A stretch of DNA of 64,000 bases from Serratia oryzae (GCF_001976145.1 NZ_MOXD01000004.1:398177-462176), one strand, 5' to 3'. Shown: positions 9,722 to 20,078, counted from the stretch's first letter. Notes: generated by a model from the letters alone, not told the origin. A program made the numbers and translations.

Positions 9722-10459
9722 TTATAACTTTAATGGGGTCTTTTGCTCGACGGCGGCACCGTAGTCGTTAACCCAACTGTAGGTGAGGTCGGCTTGCCCC
9801 GCAGGCAGAGTACCCGGCCCTTTTAACGTAATATCCTGCGTGCTGAACGGGGCAAGGGTGTATCCTCCGCTGGTTTTGATGCTGGTATTGCCACTTTTCA
9901 GGCTTACCGATGCCAGCGAAACATAAAATGGGCTGTTATTACGCACCTGCAAGACAGTGCCATCCTTGCTTGACGCACCTCGTGACCAGGTGAGCGACTC
10001 GGCCGCTTTCACCGGGTTCTCAGCCAGCCCCTCTGGGCGGTAAAACAGCTTGATGCGCGAGCGGTAAGCCACCTGCATCACGTTGGCATCGGCATCCTTA
10101 GGTAACGGTGGCACGTCAAGCAGATTAAACCAGAACAGGGACTCGCGATCTTTAGGCAGCGACTCACCGGTAAACACCACGCGGAATGCCTGCCCTTTGC
10201 CTGGTTCGATACGCACCAGCGGTGGCGTCACCAGGAAAGGCGCATTGGCATTGTCTGCTCTGGTGTTAGGATCTCCGCGATCGACCCACACCTGAGCCAG
10301 CGAAGGATCTTTACCCATATTGGTGGTTTTGACCGTAATCTCCCGCTCTTTGGCAGGATAGACCAATCGGGTGCCAGAAATAACAATATTGGCTTGCACT
10401 TGAGATACCCAGCTGCACAACACAAGGGAGATAAGAGCAATAATCCGCGTTTTGTTCAT
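9722..10459 (-). CDS. Periplasmic fimbrial chaperone, operon 2 (PapD family)
   Basis: The 245-residue protein has a signal peptide ending VQA, then the chaperone signature IVISGTRLVYPAKEREITV, PSLAQVWVDRGD, PFLVTPPLVRIEPG, and a second domain with NNSPFYVSLASV. It shuttles pilin subunits to the usher encoded upstream. The order here is pilin, usher, chaperone, adhesin, unlike operon 1, so the two operons are separate lineages rather than a recent duplication. Confidence 0.95.
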   Translation of the reverse strand: MNKTRIIALISLVLCSWVSQVQANIVISGTRLVYPAKEREITVKTTNMGKDPSLAQVWVDRGDPNTRADNANAPFLVTPPLVRIEPGKGQAFRVVFTGESLPKDRESLFWFNLLDVPPLPKDADANVMQVAYRSRIKLFYRPEGLAENPVKAAESLTWSRGASSKDGTVLQVRNNSPFYVSLASVSLKSGNTSIKTSGGYTLAPFSTQDITLKGPGTLPAGQADLTYSWVNDYGAAVEQKTPLKL

Positions 10460-10665
10460 GATTGATATCGTCCAAAAAAGGTGATGTTAAGTACACTGCT
10501 ACCTGTTTATGGCCTATGCCGTCGGGCTATTTCACTTTTGATGGGCCAGGGCAATACACAAGGTCTTCATGTATTTGCCCCGGCATCTATTCAAATAATA
10601 GCCGTTATTGGTCAACAAACGAGTCCAGATAGGTTTTAACCGTTCGAGTGCCTGGGTGAACAAAC

Positions 10666-13272
10666 TTACTGCAGCACACACTGTGCGGCGATTTTCGGGT
10701 AATTTTGCGAGCCCGCAGAATCAGCTGGCAGGCGATACTGCACTGAACAGCTTTGACCAGCCCCTTGGCCCCATTTCACCACTAACCGCCCCTGCGGGGC
10801 CAAGCCACGAGCAAATATCAGGTCACCCTGGCCAACCATAGCCACGTACTGCCCTTTGTCATCCAGCACCTCGGCACCCACAGGGATTGGCTTACCATCT
10901 GTGCGGCTGGCTTGAAGCATCACTGCTGCACCGGTATCCGTTTCATATTTCAGCATGGTGATGGCACCATAGCTGGGGGCCACTTGTTGTGAACTGCCGA
11001 GGATCTCAACGTCTTGCGATGTGCCCTTAGGATCGAGGGCAATTTCATTCTGGCGGTAAGGCATCAGCCCAGAGACCACCCCATAGCCATTCTTTTGAAT
11101 GGCTGCGCCAACGTTGTTACTGATGGTCGCTCCTTCTGCTCCCTTAGCCTCAACAACAGCCATGGTTTCCCCCTGGTACTGTGTCAGGTTGACCCCACCA
11201 GGGTGCGCCACCACGCTGCCGTTCAACCCCAGGTTCAACTGCCGGTTGTTATTACCGCTGCTGGCACCGGCGCTCATCACCGTATAAGGTGAACGGAATT
11301 CTACGTTGCCCCCAACGGTATTAGCGCTGTGGCTATCATTCCGTGAGGTGCTGCCATAGGCGTTGTAACTAAATTGGTTATGTTCACCAGCGGTGCCGCT
11401 CAACGTGGTCTGCGCCGTCGTACTGTTTTTGTCACTGCGGTTCAGCGATGTGGTTAGCATCGGTGCCCGTGACTTGCTGCCAAGCGGAATACTGACGCTG
11501 GCCAGATATTGCGTATCCGACTGTCCTTTCGAACCCAACGTGCGGCTAACGCCGACGTTAAAGCTGCCCCAACGGTAATTATTACCGTAGCCTGCCTGGA
11601 ATGTCGTGCTCGTACCTCCGCCATTGTGCCAGTAGTTTTGTGCCGATCCGTTGAAGAACAGGTTGCCATAGCCCTCACCTAATGGCTGGTTAACGTTCAA
11701 CTGATAGCGGTTGCGTGGACGAGCAGATTCAATACGCTCACCGCTGATACCAAACGCACTCCCATCGTCGCTGAACGTCGGAGTTTTGGTACTGTGTGCC
11801 TGGGCGAAGTCGCCAAAGCTCAGGTAACCGTCACTGGAGAAACGGTAAGCCGCCAAGGTGAAGTTGGTGTTTGTCTCCGGCAATAATTTGCTATAGGTAG
11901 CGCGATAGCTATGCCCAATCATGTATTCATCTATCCCGCTGGCATTAGCTTTCAGGTCAATAGCGCGTGATTGAGTCACGTCCATTGCCAATGCCCCCAA
12001 CGGGGTATTAAATGCCAACCCGCCCTGAAAAGCCTGATACTGCTCGGCAATAATTGCGCCTGTATAGACACTCGCCAGATTGTTCAGCCCTTGTTGCCAG
12101 GTACCCAACAGGAAGTTGGGGGCATTATCAAGAGTGCTGTCGCGATAGCGCCCCACAGAAACATTGAAGCGAGAAACGCCGGGCCGCAGCAACTGCGGAA
12201 CAGAGGCATAGCTTTCCGTAAAGCTGCGTGTTTGGCCGTCGGCTTCGGTTATGGTCACCAGCAGATCGCCCGAGAAACCGGTGCTATGGAGATCGTCGAT
12301 AGCAAACGGGCCGGGAGGCACGCTGGTTTCATATATCACGTTATTACCTTGGCGCACGGTGACCTTGGCATTGGAGTTAGCTATGCCGCGGATCACGGGT
12401 GCAAAACCGTTTTCAGTATCTGGGCTCATGCCTGCATCGCTGGTCAACTGCACCCCGGTGAACGGCACGCTGTCAAACTGATTGCCGGGGGTAAAATACT
12501 GGCCCACGGAGAGGTTTGCTCTGAGCGGTGCGATCGAGCGTTGTGCATAGGTACTGATAGAGTGATAGTTGCTGTCACCGCTGCTGCTGCCGGTATAGCT
12601 GCTGTTGTGACGCAGGCGCCATGCTCCCAGGTTAACACCGCTGTTAAAACCGCCAAAATACTGAGTTATATTGTTGTTATCCCGAGTATTGGTATGAAAG
12701 GCGTTAAGGTTATAACCGACAAAGCCAGCGGTAACGCCATGATTCCAGAGTTCGGGGGCAACCACGCCACGGCGTGAACCGATAAACGCCTGAGGCAGGG
12801 TAATGTTCAGAACCAGTTCACCAGTATTAGCGCTCAGCTGAAAACCGGGGATGAACTTTTCAACGTCAAAGCACGCCTCATTTTTCAATGCTTTTTGCGC
12901 CTGTGCGGCTTCTGGAAGTTTGCCAGCATCAAGACCCCATTGCAGCACCTGCTCTGGGGTGAAGCAATACGAGGCGTTCGCCGCGGGAACGGTATGAGTC
13001 ACGGCGATCTCCTGACGCCCCACCCACAGTTCGTTAATGTATACATCGAAACGATAGTTGCCGGGGGGCAGAGAGTTGCCGTTGCTGAAACGTGAGAGAT
13101 CGGCAACCTGGCCGCTAAGGCCGCGGATAAAACCAGCGTCGAACTGTGCAACCTGCGGAGAAGCCGAATCTGCGGCATATGCAGCGCTACTCACCGCCAT
13201 CGCCAACAGGCTCGTCATAAAAGTGCGACGCGTCTGACGAGGAGTGAGTACATTTTTGAAGCCTGCAAACAT
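10666..13272 (-). CDS. Outer-membrane fimbrial usher, operon 2
   Basis: ATG at 13272 is chosen over an upstream in-frame ATG at 13329 because it follows GGAGA with good spacing and begins the signal sequence (MFAGFKNVLTPRQTRR, ending AYA). This gives 868 residues. Landmarks are FDAGFIRGLSGQVADLSRF (N-terminal domain), RGIANSNAKVTVRQGN and PPGPFAIDDLHSTGFSGD (barrel and plug), and GAEGATISNNVGAAI (C-terminal domain). A basic stretch precedes the hydrophobic part of the signal. It assembles the fibre from the pilin encoded upstream. Confidence 0.95.
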   Translation of the reverse strand: MFAGFKNVLTPRQTRRTFMTSLLAMAVSSAAYAADSASPQVAQFDAGFIRGLSGQVADLSRFSNGNSLPPGNYRFDVYINELWVGRQEIAVTHTVPAANASYCFTPEQVLQWGLDAGKLPEAAQAQKALKNEACFDVEKFIPGFQLSANTGELVLNITLPQAFIGSRRGVVAPELWNHGVTAGFVGYNLNAFHTNTRDNNNITQYFGGFNSGVNLGAWRLRHNSSYTGSSSGDSNYHSISTYAQRSIAPLRANLSVGQYFTPGNQFDSVPFTGVQLTSDAGMSPDTENGFAPVIRGIANSNAKVTVRQGNNVIYETSVPPGPFAIDDLHSTGFSGDLLVTITEADGQTRSFTESYASVPQLLRPGVSRFNVSVGRYRDSTLDNAPNFLLGTWQQGLNNLASVYTGAIIAEQYQAFQGGLAFNTPLGALAMDVTQSRAIDLKANASGIDEYMIGHSYRATYSKLLPETNTNFTLAAYRFSSDGYLSFGDFAQAHSTKTPTFSDDGSAFGISGERIESARPRNRYQLNVNQPLGEGYGNLFFNGSAQNYWHNGGGTSTTFQAGYGNNYRWGSFNVGVSRTLGSKGQSDTQYLASVSIPLGSKSRAPMLTTSLNRSDKNSTTAQTTLSGTAGEHNQFSYNAYGSTSRNDSHSANTVGGNVEFRSPYTVMSAGASSGNNNRQLNLGLNGSVVAHPGGVNLTQYQGETMAVVEAKGAEGATISNNVGAAIQKNGYGVVSGLMPYRQNEIALDPKGTSQDVEILGSSQQVAPSYGAITMLKYETDTGAAVMLQASRTDGKPIPVGAEVLDDKGQYVAMVGQGDLIFARGLAPQGRLVVKWGQGAGQSCSVQYRLPADSAGSQNYPKIAAQCVLQ

Positions 13273-13360
13273 AAGTGATTCTCCGATTGAAACATAGACA
13301 ACGTGGTAACAGAAAGTGACAGATTCCATTTTTTGAAGGCATCAGGGTTCTGCTGCACTC

Positions 13361-13395
13361 AAAAAATGAGAGGGGGTACCGGAGACCGGCCCCCC
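13361..13395 (-). terminator. Terminator or attenuator behind the operon 2 pilin gene
   Basis: On the minus strand a GC-rich stem (GGGGGGCCGG with CCGGTACCCCC, 3-base loop) is followed by TCTCATTTTTT. It begins about 10 bases after the pilin stop and ahead of the usher. It is a good intrinsic terminator, probably leaky, that would favour pilin over usher synthesis. Confidence 0.7.
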
Positions 13396-13405
13396 TCAAG
13401 GGGGA

Positions 13406-13936
13406 TTAGTTGTAGCTCATAGAGAACTCAACTTGTGAAGTAACCTGGCCCGCAGAAGCGTTACCGTCTTTAGAGAAGTACTGCACGTAGAACTGCAGAT
13501 CACCCGCTGAGTTAGTGATTGGAGTACTAACGGTGTCAACTGCCAGGTTGATAGGCGTGGCATTTTTGTCCAGCAACTGCACTTCTACATTGCTTGCTGC
13601 GTTGGTTGTTGCCAGGTTTTTCATGTTGCCGTCAGCACTGATGTTCGGGCCCTGTTCGAATGTGGCGGTTGCGCCAGAGAGGCCGACAGAGCAGTTTGAC
13701 AGCTCAAAGTTGACTGGAACGCGGCCAGACCAGGCACCTGGATTGGTCAGTGATGACTTGGACAGGGTAGGCAGAGTCACGTTCTGAACCGCTGGGCTGC
13801 TCCCGCCGTTGATCAGGCAGGTGCTTTCAGTCAGTTCACCAGTGATGTTGATCTGGGCATCGTAGGCAAAGGCACTGGTGGAGAGAGCTGCCAGGATCAC
13901 GGTGGCCAGAGTAGTTTTAATAGATAATGCTTTCAT
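13406..13936 (-). CDS. Fimbrial major subunit, operon 2 (FimA-like)
   Basis: Starting at ATG 13936 (AGGAAAT ribosome site; a longer upstream frame to 13981 is unlikely), the protein has 176 residues. It has a signal peptide ending SAFA and a mature pilin with Cys in ELTESTCLINGG and ELSNCSVG, ending VEFSMSYN with the penultimate Tyr. Length and pattern match type 1 pilin shaft subunits. First gene of the operon, transcribed away from the 220-bp repeats. Confidence 0.93.
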   Translation of the reverse strand: MKALSIKTTLATVILAALSTSAFAYDAQINITGELTESTCLINGGSSPAVQNVTLPTLSKSSLTNPGAWSGRVPVNFELSNCSVGLSGATATFEQGPNISADGNMKNLATTNAASNVEVQLLDKNATPINLAVDTVSTPITNSAGDLQFYVQYFSKDGNASAGQVTSQVEFSMSYN

Positions 13937-14122
13937 GTTGATATTTCCTATTTCTTGACTTGATATAAATGAATGCAGCACTTTATTTACTGCATGTTTT
14001 TGTTAAAAAACTATTTAATTTCCGATAGATTGCGAATAGTTCTAAATTGTCCGTAGATTTATAACCCTAGTTATCTAAAACCTATTTCAGAGCAATAAGA
14101 GCCACTTAAATCAGTTAAATGC

Positions 14123-14562
14123 CGATTTGTTATTACCTTTTTAAAGCCTTTCAGATGCTGCCTTCGATAAGTATAATCAGCAAGTAAACTATTTCTTGTT
14201 GTCATTACGAGAACGACTTTTCACCCCTCCCGTTCAACATAAGAATATTCTTGCATTCAGAGACAGAAGAAGAAATCAGCAATACCTTATTCTACTGTCA
14301 CCCTGCGCCTACAGCTGTAGGAAGCAAAGTAGGCAAGAATCTCGATTTGTTATTACCTTTTCAAAGCCATTCAGATGCTGCTTTCAATAAATAGCGTCAG
14401 CAAACAAACTATCCCTTATTGTCATTACGAGAACGACTCTTCATCCCCCCCGTTCAACATGAGAATATTCTTGCATTCAGAGACAGAATAAGAAATCAGC
14501 ATCACCTTATTCTACTGTGGCTCTGTTCCCACCGCTGTAGGAATCATCGTCAGTAAGAAAAA
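14123..14562. repeat. Tandem direct repeat of about 220 bp, two copies
   Basis: Copy 1 (14123-14342) and copy 2 (14343-~14562) both begin CGATTTGTTATTACCTTTT and share GTCATTACGAGAACGACT, GAATATTCTTGCATTCAGAG and AGAAATCAGCA. They differ at scattered bases, so the duplication is not recent. Each ends near an inverted repeat (CCTACAGCTGTAGG in copy 1, CACCGCTGTAGG in copy 2). No reading frame is conserved between copies. It lies upstream of the operon 2 pilin promoter region. Confidence 0.85.
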
Positions 14563-14656
14563 GGGTTCAGCGCTGATAGCGTTATACAGTACCGACCGGG
14601 CAACGGTAGGCAATGGAAACGGCATCTGCTCCAGTAGATTTGCCACTCTAATTGGC

Positions 14657-14785
14657 ATATATACCAAAATAATTCGAGTTGTTTGTAGGCGGCAAGCGAG
14701 TGAGTCCCCATTAACATAGCCCTACTACATGGCCAGGTGAGCGAATACTGCAAGCCCCCAACAACTTGAAATATGATAGGTATAT
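14657..14785. repeat. Palindromic intergenic repeat of about 130 bp
   Basis: The ends are inverted repeats (ATATACCAAAATAATTCGAG at the left, complement of CTTGAAATATGATAGGTATAT at the right), with AGGCGGCAAGCGAGTGAGTC inside. This form is familiar as a dispersed intergenic repeat of Yersinia, Serratia and related genera. Fragments of similar ends (CTTGAAGTATGA and like) occur near 17060, 23990 and 58240. Confidence 0.65.
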
Positions 14786-15748
14786 TGTATCCAGACCTTG
14801 CCTGAGTATAGGCTCGTCATACTTCTGATATCAAATACTGTTGCCAATACACAAACTGTCGACTCCATGTCCACGTTGTCATTTAAAGGTAGTTAATTAA
14901 ACAGTGTGAGCTTTTGTTGGCCCAAAAAAACCGCCACTATCTATATGATAGTGGTTGATTTATCCATGTTTATTAAAACAATAGGGAGGTTAAAGCATAG
15001 TTTTAATAATTAGTAGTCCATTACATCACTCATTATTGGAATGGTGGTGATTGTTGCAAAGAAAATTGTTGTTGAAAAGTTATTTTAATTGGGGGTTGAA
15101 TTTCACCATAAAAAACCAACTTAATAATAAAATGTTTTTTTATTTTCTGTAAGCCTGTCATGTGATCTGTTTTTTTAGTGTTTTGTGCTGATTAATGACT
15201 GTATTTTTATTTTATTTACCGAAAATAGGATTTTTACAATGAATTTATCCACAAAAAGAATTTAGGCTATCATAGTAAGTTAATCTCGGAGCGCCTCACG
15301 CTGTTATTTCTAAGAACCTATCATTCCTTATGTTACAATAACGTAAAGTGATGATTGGCTTACTCATAGTGCCATTGGTAATTTTTTAAGCCCTTTCATT
15401 CGATCGAGTAATGATCGTATATTAAAAATCCTACTAAAAAATCTCATTAACAAATATAATGAATAGGGCGCTGTTCTTGTGATTACCTAAAAATAAATTG
15501 TAATTTTACCTAAGAATAATCAATTTCACAAAGAAGTCGAAAGGATTTCTCTTCGATAGCCAAAGAGGAAAGATAGAATTGGTCGCAATATAGGCCGCAA
15601 TAGCCGCAGCGTATTCAAAAAAACTAACGAAAGGCAGTTGAACTTTGGATTTGACTAAGGGGGGGTGGAATGCCGTCGAGCAGCTTGATGTAAAATTTTT
15701 GTACCATGAATGGGCCACCATCTCCCTGTGTGGCCCGAGTCACAAAGA
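14786..15748. other. AT-rich gap without a supported gene
   Basis: About 960 bases, very AT-rich between 14990 and 15500. A 71-residue minus-strand frame at 15506-15721 has a hydrophobic segment but no ribosome site or recognisable family. I see nothing else. Confidence 0.4.
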
Positions 15749-16942
15749 TTACTCGCTTTTGCTCCCATCCTGATCGTTGCTGAAGAAGGTATCCAGATTA
15801 AGATCGCGATTAATTGTCTCACCATTTAAAGAGCGCACCAACAATTCACTGCCGAGTAGCTGGAGTGAAAGCACTGCATCGGGTTTTACCCGTTTTATCT
15901 TGCTCATATTCTGGCTTTCATTCACCAAAGTGATGGTTTTTGTGTCTGCCCCACCCACCTCTTTGGCAGCCAGGATGATAAATGCGTTGACCGCGTCGCT
16001 TTCGGTCAAGGCAACAATATATTTTGCCTTTTCAGCGCCAGCCAAGGTTAACGTTGTAACGGAAGAGGGATCGCCCTCAACCACATCGGCGTGCTCGGGA
16101 AAAAATTGCTTATTTCCCGGTTCGCAAACCAGGGTGACCTTGCCCCCGCTTTCCGTCAGTCCTTTATAAACGTTTTGCGCCAGCGAAGAGATACCGATAA
16201 TAATATAGTGATTTCTACGTATCATGTGTGAAAATCGCCCTTTCATAATATGCTGAAGATTTTGACTGATTAGCGAGCCAGCGATAGATGCTACAGATGC
16301 AGCAAAGATCGTAATACCAAAGATAATCACCGTTAGCGTAAACATGCGCGCTAACGTGGTATGTGGAGTAATATCGCCAAAGCCGACGGTAGACATGCAG
16401 ACAATGGCAAAATAAAACGCCGTGGGCAGATCGGTTATCTTAGGGGTGTACTGTTCCCCAAGGTACAATGTTCCCAGCATGCTATAGACAATCAACGAAG
16501 CCATACTGGCAATAGCAAAAAAGCTGGTGCTCCCTAAGCTGTGGTGATCGAAACGGCGCCAGAAGATCATCAAGCCGACGATAGTAAGCAGCGAATACCA
16601 CACCAACGCCGTGACTTGTTTGAAGATAAAGATTTCGACGATGACGATACAACCAAACAGGATCAACGAGAAAAACCAAGCAAGACGTGCCTTCAGAAGC
16701 AGGATGATCGCCATAAAGATCAGTACTATGCCAATCATAAGGCGGGGAATATCCATGGTATCGAGAAATCCCATGGTTTCATGCCAAGAGTTGGTGCTAT
16801 TCAGCAGGTCATGAGAATGCTGCAACAGCCGCCAAAAAATCGGGCTAAGTATCAAGTACCCGTTATGTGCAACCATTAACGCCAAGACTAGCGTGACAGG
16901 TATGAAGCGTTCTATCTTTTTCAGGACGTTCATTGAACTCAC
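15749..16942 (-). CDS. Kch-like voltage-gated potassium channel with RCK domain, copy 1
   Basis: The 397-residue membrane protein has several N-terminal transmembrane segments, a pore loop with selectivity filter MSTVGFGD (about residue 190), and a cytoplasmic RCK/TrkA-N domain (NHYIIIGISSLAQNVYKGL, VVEGDPSS, ALTESDAVNAFIILAAKE). It resembles E. coli Kch in layout and length. A near-identical paralogue (about 85% by eye, same length) lies at 42694-43887 in the opposite orientation, so the two copies bracket the tna, fdrA and urease region. The filter reads GFGD rather than the more common GYGD; both conduct potassium in known channels. Confidence 0.9.
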   Translation of the reverse strand: MSSMNVLKKIERFIPVTLVLALMVAHNGYLILSPIFWRLLQHSHDLLNSTNSWHETMGFLDTMDIPRLMIGIVLIFMAIILLLKARLAWFFSLILFGCIVIVEIFIFKQVTALVWYSLLTIVGLMIFWRRFDHHSLGSTSFFAIASMASLIVYSMLGTLYLGEQYTPKITDLPTAFYFAIVCMSTVGFGDITPHTTLARMFTLTVIIFGITIFAASVASIAGSLISQNLQHIMKGRFSHMIRRNHYIIIGISSLAQNVYKGLTESGGKVTLVCEPGNKQFFPEHADVVEGDPSSVTTLTLAGAEKAKYIVALTESDAVNAFIILAAKEVGGADTKTITLVNESQNMSKIKRVKPDAVLSLQLLGSELLVRSLNGETINRDLNLDTFFSNDQDGSKSE

Positions 16943-17709
16943 CGACTTCCCCCACTATACCCAAAAATAAAAAACGCGATGTTTTTTTGAACAACTTTCA
17001 TGTTGACCGCGAGAGATACTGCTCTGAATTGGGCAAAGTAGCAGAGTCAACACCAAGCAGCTTGAAGTATGATGTATAAACTAATCAAAAAAACACCCCG
17101 GATAACAAGCACTCCTCTGCTTCATTGTAGATTCAACCCGCCTTAAACGCATGAGTTTATTATACCGGTAAGCCAATATAGGAAATGTGAAATAATTTTA
17201 TAAGCATGAATATTCTTTGATTAGATTTGGTGTTGTATTTCCATACTTTATTAATATCAATCATTGAATGTTCATATTACCTTTCTTACTCAATATTTTT
17301 ATAAAACCAGGTGTAATGAGAGGGGATGAGAAGCGAAGTGAGAGCAATAAAAACCAGACGCAGGTTAAAAATGATTCGAGTGAGCGGGAAAAAACGCAGT
17401 GCATTTTGAACGCAATCTGTGTTTACCCCAAAATGGCAAGGCCCAGACTTGGGCCTAGTCACGAAGTAAGGGAGTGAAAAGCTTGATTTGAACTGCTTAT
17501 GCATTGGGCCCAAGGGGTAAGCCCCAGCTTTGCGGCCGACGATTCCCCGAAGAATAAGCATTACCTTGATTATACGCTTACGACAAACCCATGACGGTAG
17601 CAGTAAATAGACAATCCCAGCTAGGTTATAAAGTGAGATTTTTTGACTTTAAAAACATCAGAAATTAGATTGCTTAGCCGTAGAGCGAACTTCTTAGCGT
17701 GGTTTATGC
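16943..17709. other. Intergenic region without a supported gene
   Basis: A fragment near 17060-17080 (AGCTTGAAGTATGATG) resembles one end of the palindromic repeat at 14657. Short frames on both strands around 17270-17560 look like chance frames: no ribosome site and no known motif. GGGCCTAG / TTGGGCCCAAGG motifs near 17450 and 17505 form a loose inverted pair. Confidence 0.4.
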
Positions 17710-18243
17710 TTATAGTGCAGACTCATATATAAAAGCATCATCCTCTTTTCTACTTCTATCGTTTGAAAACATCTTGCTATAGAGTGAAATACGATTGTCG
17801 ATCTTCAGTTTAAGCATGATATTTCTACGATGAGCGTAAAATGTTTTCATTTTCACACCTAACTTTTCAAGTATGTCAGGGACAGCCATCCCTTCCTGCA
17901 TGCAGCTCAAAATCTCGCACTCTCGACTTGAAAGATGATGTTTAACGCGATATTTATACCTGGAGTCATTCACAATAATGAACGATAAAATCTCACTTGG
18001 TTTGCTCCCTTTGTCTATAAAAGAAATATCCCCCATATCTTTTAAGTAGTAATAGTCAAAGTCATTAGAGATAAACGCAATGACACGCTTATTCTCATCT
18101 GGATTAAAGTCGATCTCATTGTAGTTACTATAGTCTACGTCAACAATATAGTAATACTCATCAATCAACTCAGGTGTTAATAGCGCAGAGACACCTACAA
18201 TAAAAAAGTAGTTGTCTGAAAAAACAGATTTTGACAAGTGCAT
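17710..18243 (-). CDS. Orphan LuxR-type transcriptional regulator
   Basis: The 177-residue protein has an N-terminal part rich in Tyr and Asp with no recognisable sensor motif. A C-terminal LuxR/GerE helix-turn-helix spans about residues 105-165: HHLSSRECEILSCMQEGM, then VPDILEKLGVKMKTFYAHRRNIMLKL. The receiver is not a standard one, since there is no DD plus Asp57-like pattern. Ribosome site AGGGA precedes ATG 18243. Genes of this shape often sit near fimbrial or capsule loci in enterobacteria; nothing adjacent shows its target. Confidence 0.75.
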   Translation of the reverse strand: MHLSKSVFSDNYFFIVGVSALLTPELIDEYYYIVDVDYSNYNEIDFNPDENKRVIAFISNDFDYYYLKDMGDISFIDKGSKPSEILSFIIVNDSRYKYRVKHHLSSRECEILSCMQEGMAVPDILEKLGVKMKTFYAHRRNIMLKLKIDNRISLYSKMFSNDRSRKEDDAFIYESAL

Positions 18244-19241
18244 AAGATTCCCTATATTGGCACCTCTTCTTGATCAATAGATTTTTGTTGCCGTCCATAT
18301 TTTCTTAATTCAAATCTACATCAAATGAAAAATCATGACATCACAAAATTTAAGCTATTTATTTAACAATTTCAAAAAAAACTTTTACACCTTAAAATTT
18401 AATCACACAAGGATAAAAACATTATTTTTTATAAAAAAATAACATATAGTTTCAAAAAAACGGCAAAAAACAGTGTTGCAAACAAATTGAATAATGGGGG
18501 TTAAGTCAAATTAATGCACGTTTCTAACAGCCTCTATTTGCAAAATTACAATTATTAAGACCTTTCTTAGCAATAATTCTAACATCGATGCTCTATCATC
18601 CCTTTCATTCAATTGCCCTACATTCTTTCATCAATGGTAATAATAAGGAATCAGCTATGCCGGATATTTTTGCCATCTGAATCCTACAGGTATAGGAAGA
18701 TTGGTAACATGTACATCACCTTTCAAGATAGAGCAAAATTGGCTATGCTACACTGCTCATTAGAGCGTTGAGATATTAGTTTAAAAGAGGGCTGTTGCAC
18801 ACTGCTTCGTGGCTATGTGAGTGTGATGAACATTAATGTGATCTGTAGGGAGATGTTCCTGATGGATGGGACGTGAACTGTTTTACTGGGGCTTCTGGAT
18901 GTTATCGATGCCAGGCTCTTAAAAAACCTTTCACCCGCGCTTTATCTGAAGGAAATATTTTTGGGTATCATGCTGAAACCTTTTATGATTAGGTTTTTAA
19001 TTTCACAACATTCATAATGTTAGCGTATTGGTTAAAAAATTTTTTTAGTTAGTGGTTGCTTTACGTCAGATTTGAATCGGGAGCTTATCCCGATAACAAG
19101 AGCGATAATGTTACCGTCAGGCACGGATCAAAACTGTGTATGGCTGCTTACGGTCGTGGGTATCGTCACCCCGTCGTGTAACTGTTTTTTGGGGCCTATT
19201 CCAACGATTTTATCCCTACAAAATAAGTGATCCGAATATCG
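18244..19241. other. One kilobase gap without a supported gene
   Basis: AT-rich at 18300-18560. A ribosome-site-like AAGGA precedes a 7-codon frame (ATG at 18657, MPDIFAI), which could be a leader or the start of a lost gene. Around 18900-19200 the sequence looks like decayed coding DNA but I cannot assign it. Confidence 0.35.
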
Positions 19242-19949
19242 CTAAACTTTTGCCAGCCTATGTTTACCACCGGGGAATGGGCAGGCAGTTGCCATAAAAT
19301 GGCGGACTTTTTTCAGTAATTGCCACAGGGTGCGGCATTGATGATTATGGGTGATTGTCTCGTGTAACGCCTGCCATAGCCACTCAACATGATTCACCCA
19401 CGGTGAATACACCGGCTGATATATCACACTGAATTTCGGGTCTTCTTTCAGCCAACGCTGTGTTTCCCGGCTTTTGTGGATGATGTAGTTATCCACGATG
19501 AGCGTGATTGTTTTTGCCCGCTGATACGTCGCCTTCACCGCCATTTTTTCTTCTTTGCGCGGGTCACGAATATGGAGTGTAGGTGCGGCTCTGCGCCATA
19601 CCAGACCAGCAGCAGGCAGCCAGCGGCGAACCGTGGAAGCATGTCACTGATAACCGGTTATCTCATTGATTTTTATTGCCATCAGCTCTGTACTCCAGCG
19701 TGAACGCTGATAGCCAAAGTCACCTGGCGTGTGTTTCACCGGCTCACGTAAAAACGTGCAGATATGCTCAAAAGGCCAGCAGCGTCCACGTCCGGGGGAA
19801 AGCGATTCCAGACCGTCGATACCATAAAGGGTAAACCAGTTAATCCGGCGAATAATGGAAGAACGTGCATGGTTTTTGCCGCGCGTTCTGTGAATCGTTT
19901 TTTGCATCAGGCGTCTTTCACTACGGGGTATTGGTGCTATTATCGGCAT
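19242..19949 (-). pseudogene. Decayed IS630-family transposase
   Basis: Reading the minus strand, an N-terminal piece (MPIIAPIPRSERRLMQKTIH ... FEHICTFLREPVKHTPGDFGYQRSRW) runs to a TGA behind ITGYQ. The same frame continues (STVRRWLPAAGLVWRRAAP) and joins directly to the catalytic C-terminus (ITLIVDNYIIHKSRE, VIYQPVYSPWVNHVEWLWQA). Compared with the intact family (about 345 residues), one block is missing near residue 30 and a larger one before the VDNYIIH motif, with the first catalytic Asp region gone. The element is therefore inactive. It lies just upstream of the tryptophanase control region. Confidence 0.88.
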
Positions 19950-20054
19950 CGCTCAGTCCGGTTGGTGATTTGTGATGTTTGGCGATTAATCAGATCACAC
20001 AATCCGGGCTGAGTTCCCTTCAAGTGATCTCTACTATTTGGAACGCTTATTTAG

Positions 20055-20078
20055 GCAGAAGGCCGTAAGGCTTTCTGC
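20055..20078 (+). terminator. Terminator-like hairpin between IS630 remnant and tna promoter
   Basis: GCAGAAGGCC, loop GTAA, GGCTTTCTGC, followed by TTTGAG. A 10-base stem with one mismatch and a weak U-run. It may end transcripts coming toward the tna promoter; the gene it once served may have been lost. Confidence 0.45.

Noticed and set aside
11971..12777. 268-residue frame antisense to the operon 2 usher
   Set aside because: It is the mirror of a well-supported usher gene with family motifs; no ribosome site of its own.
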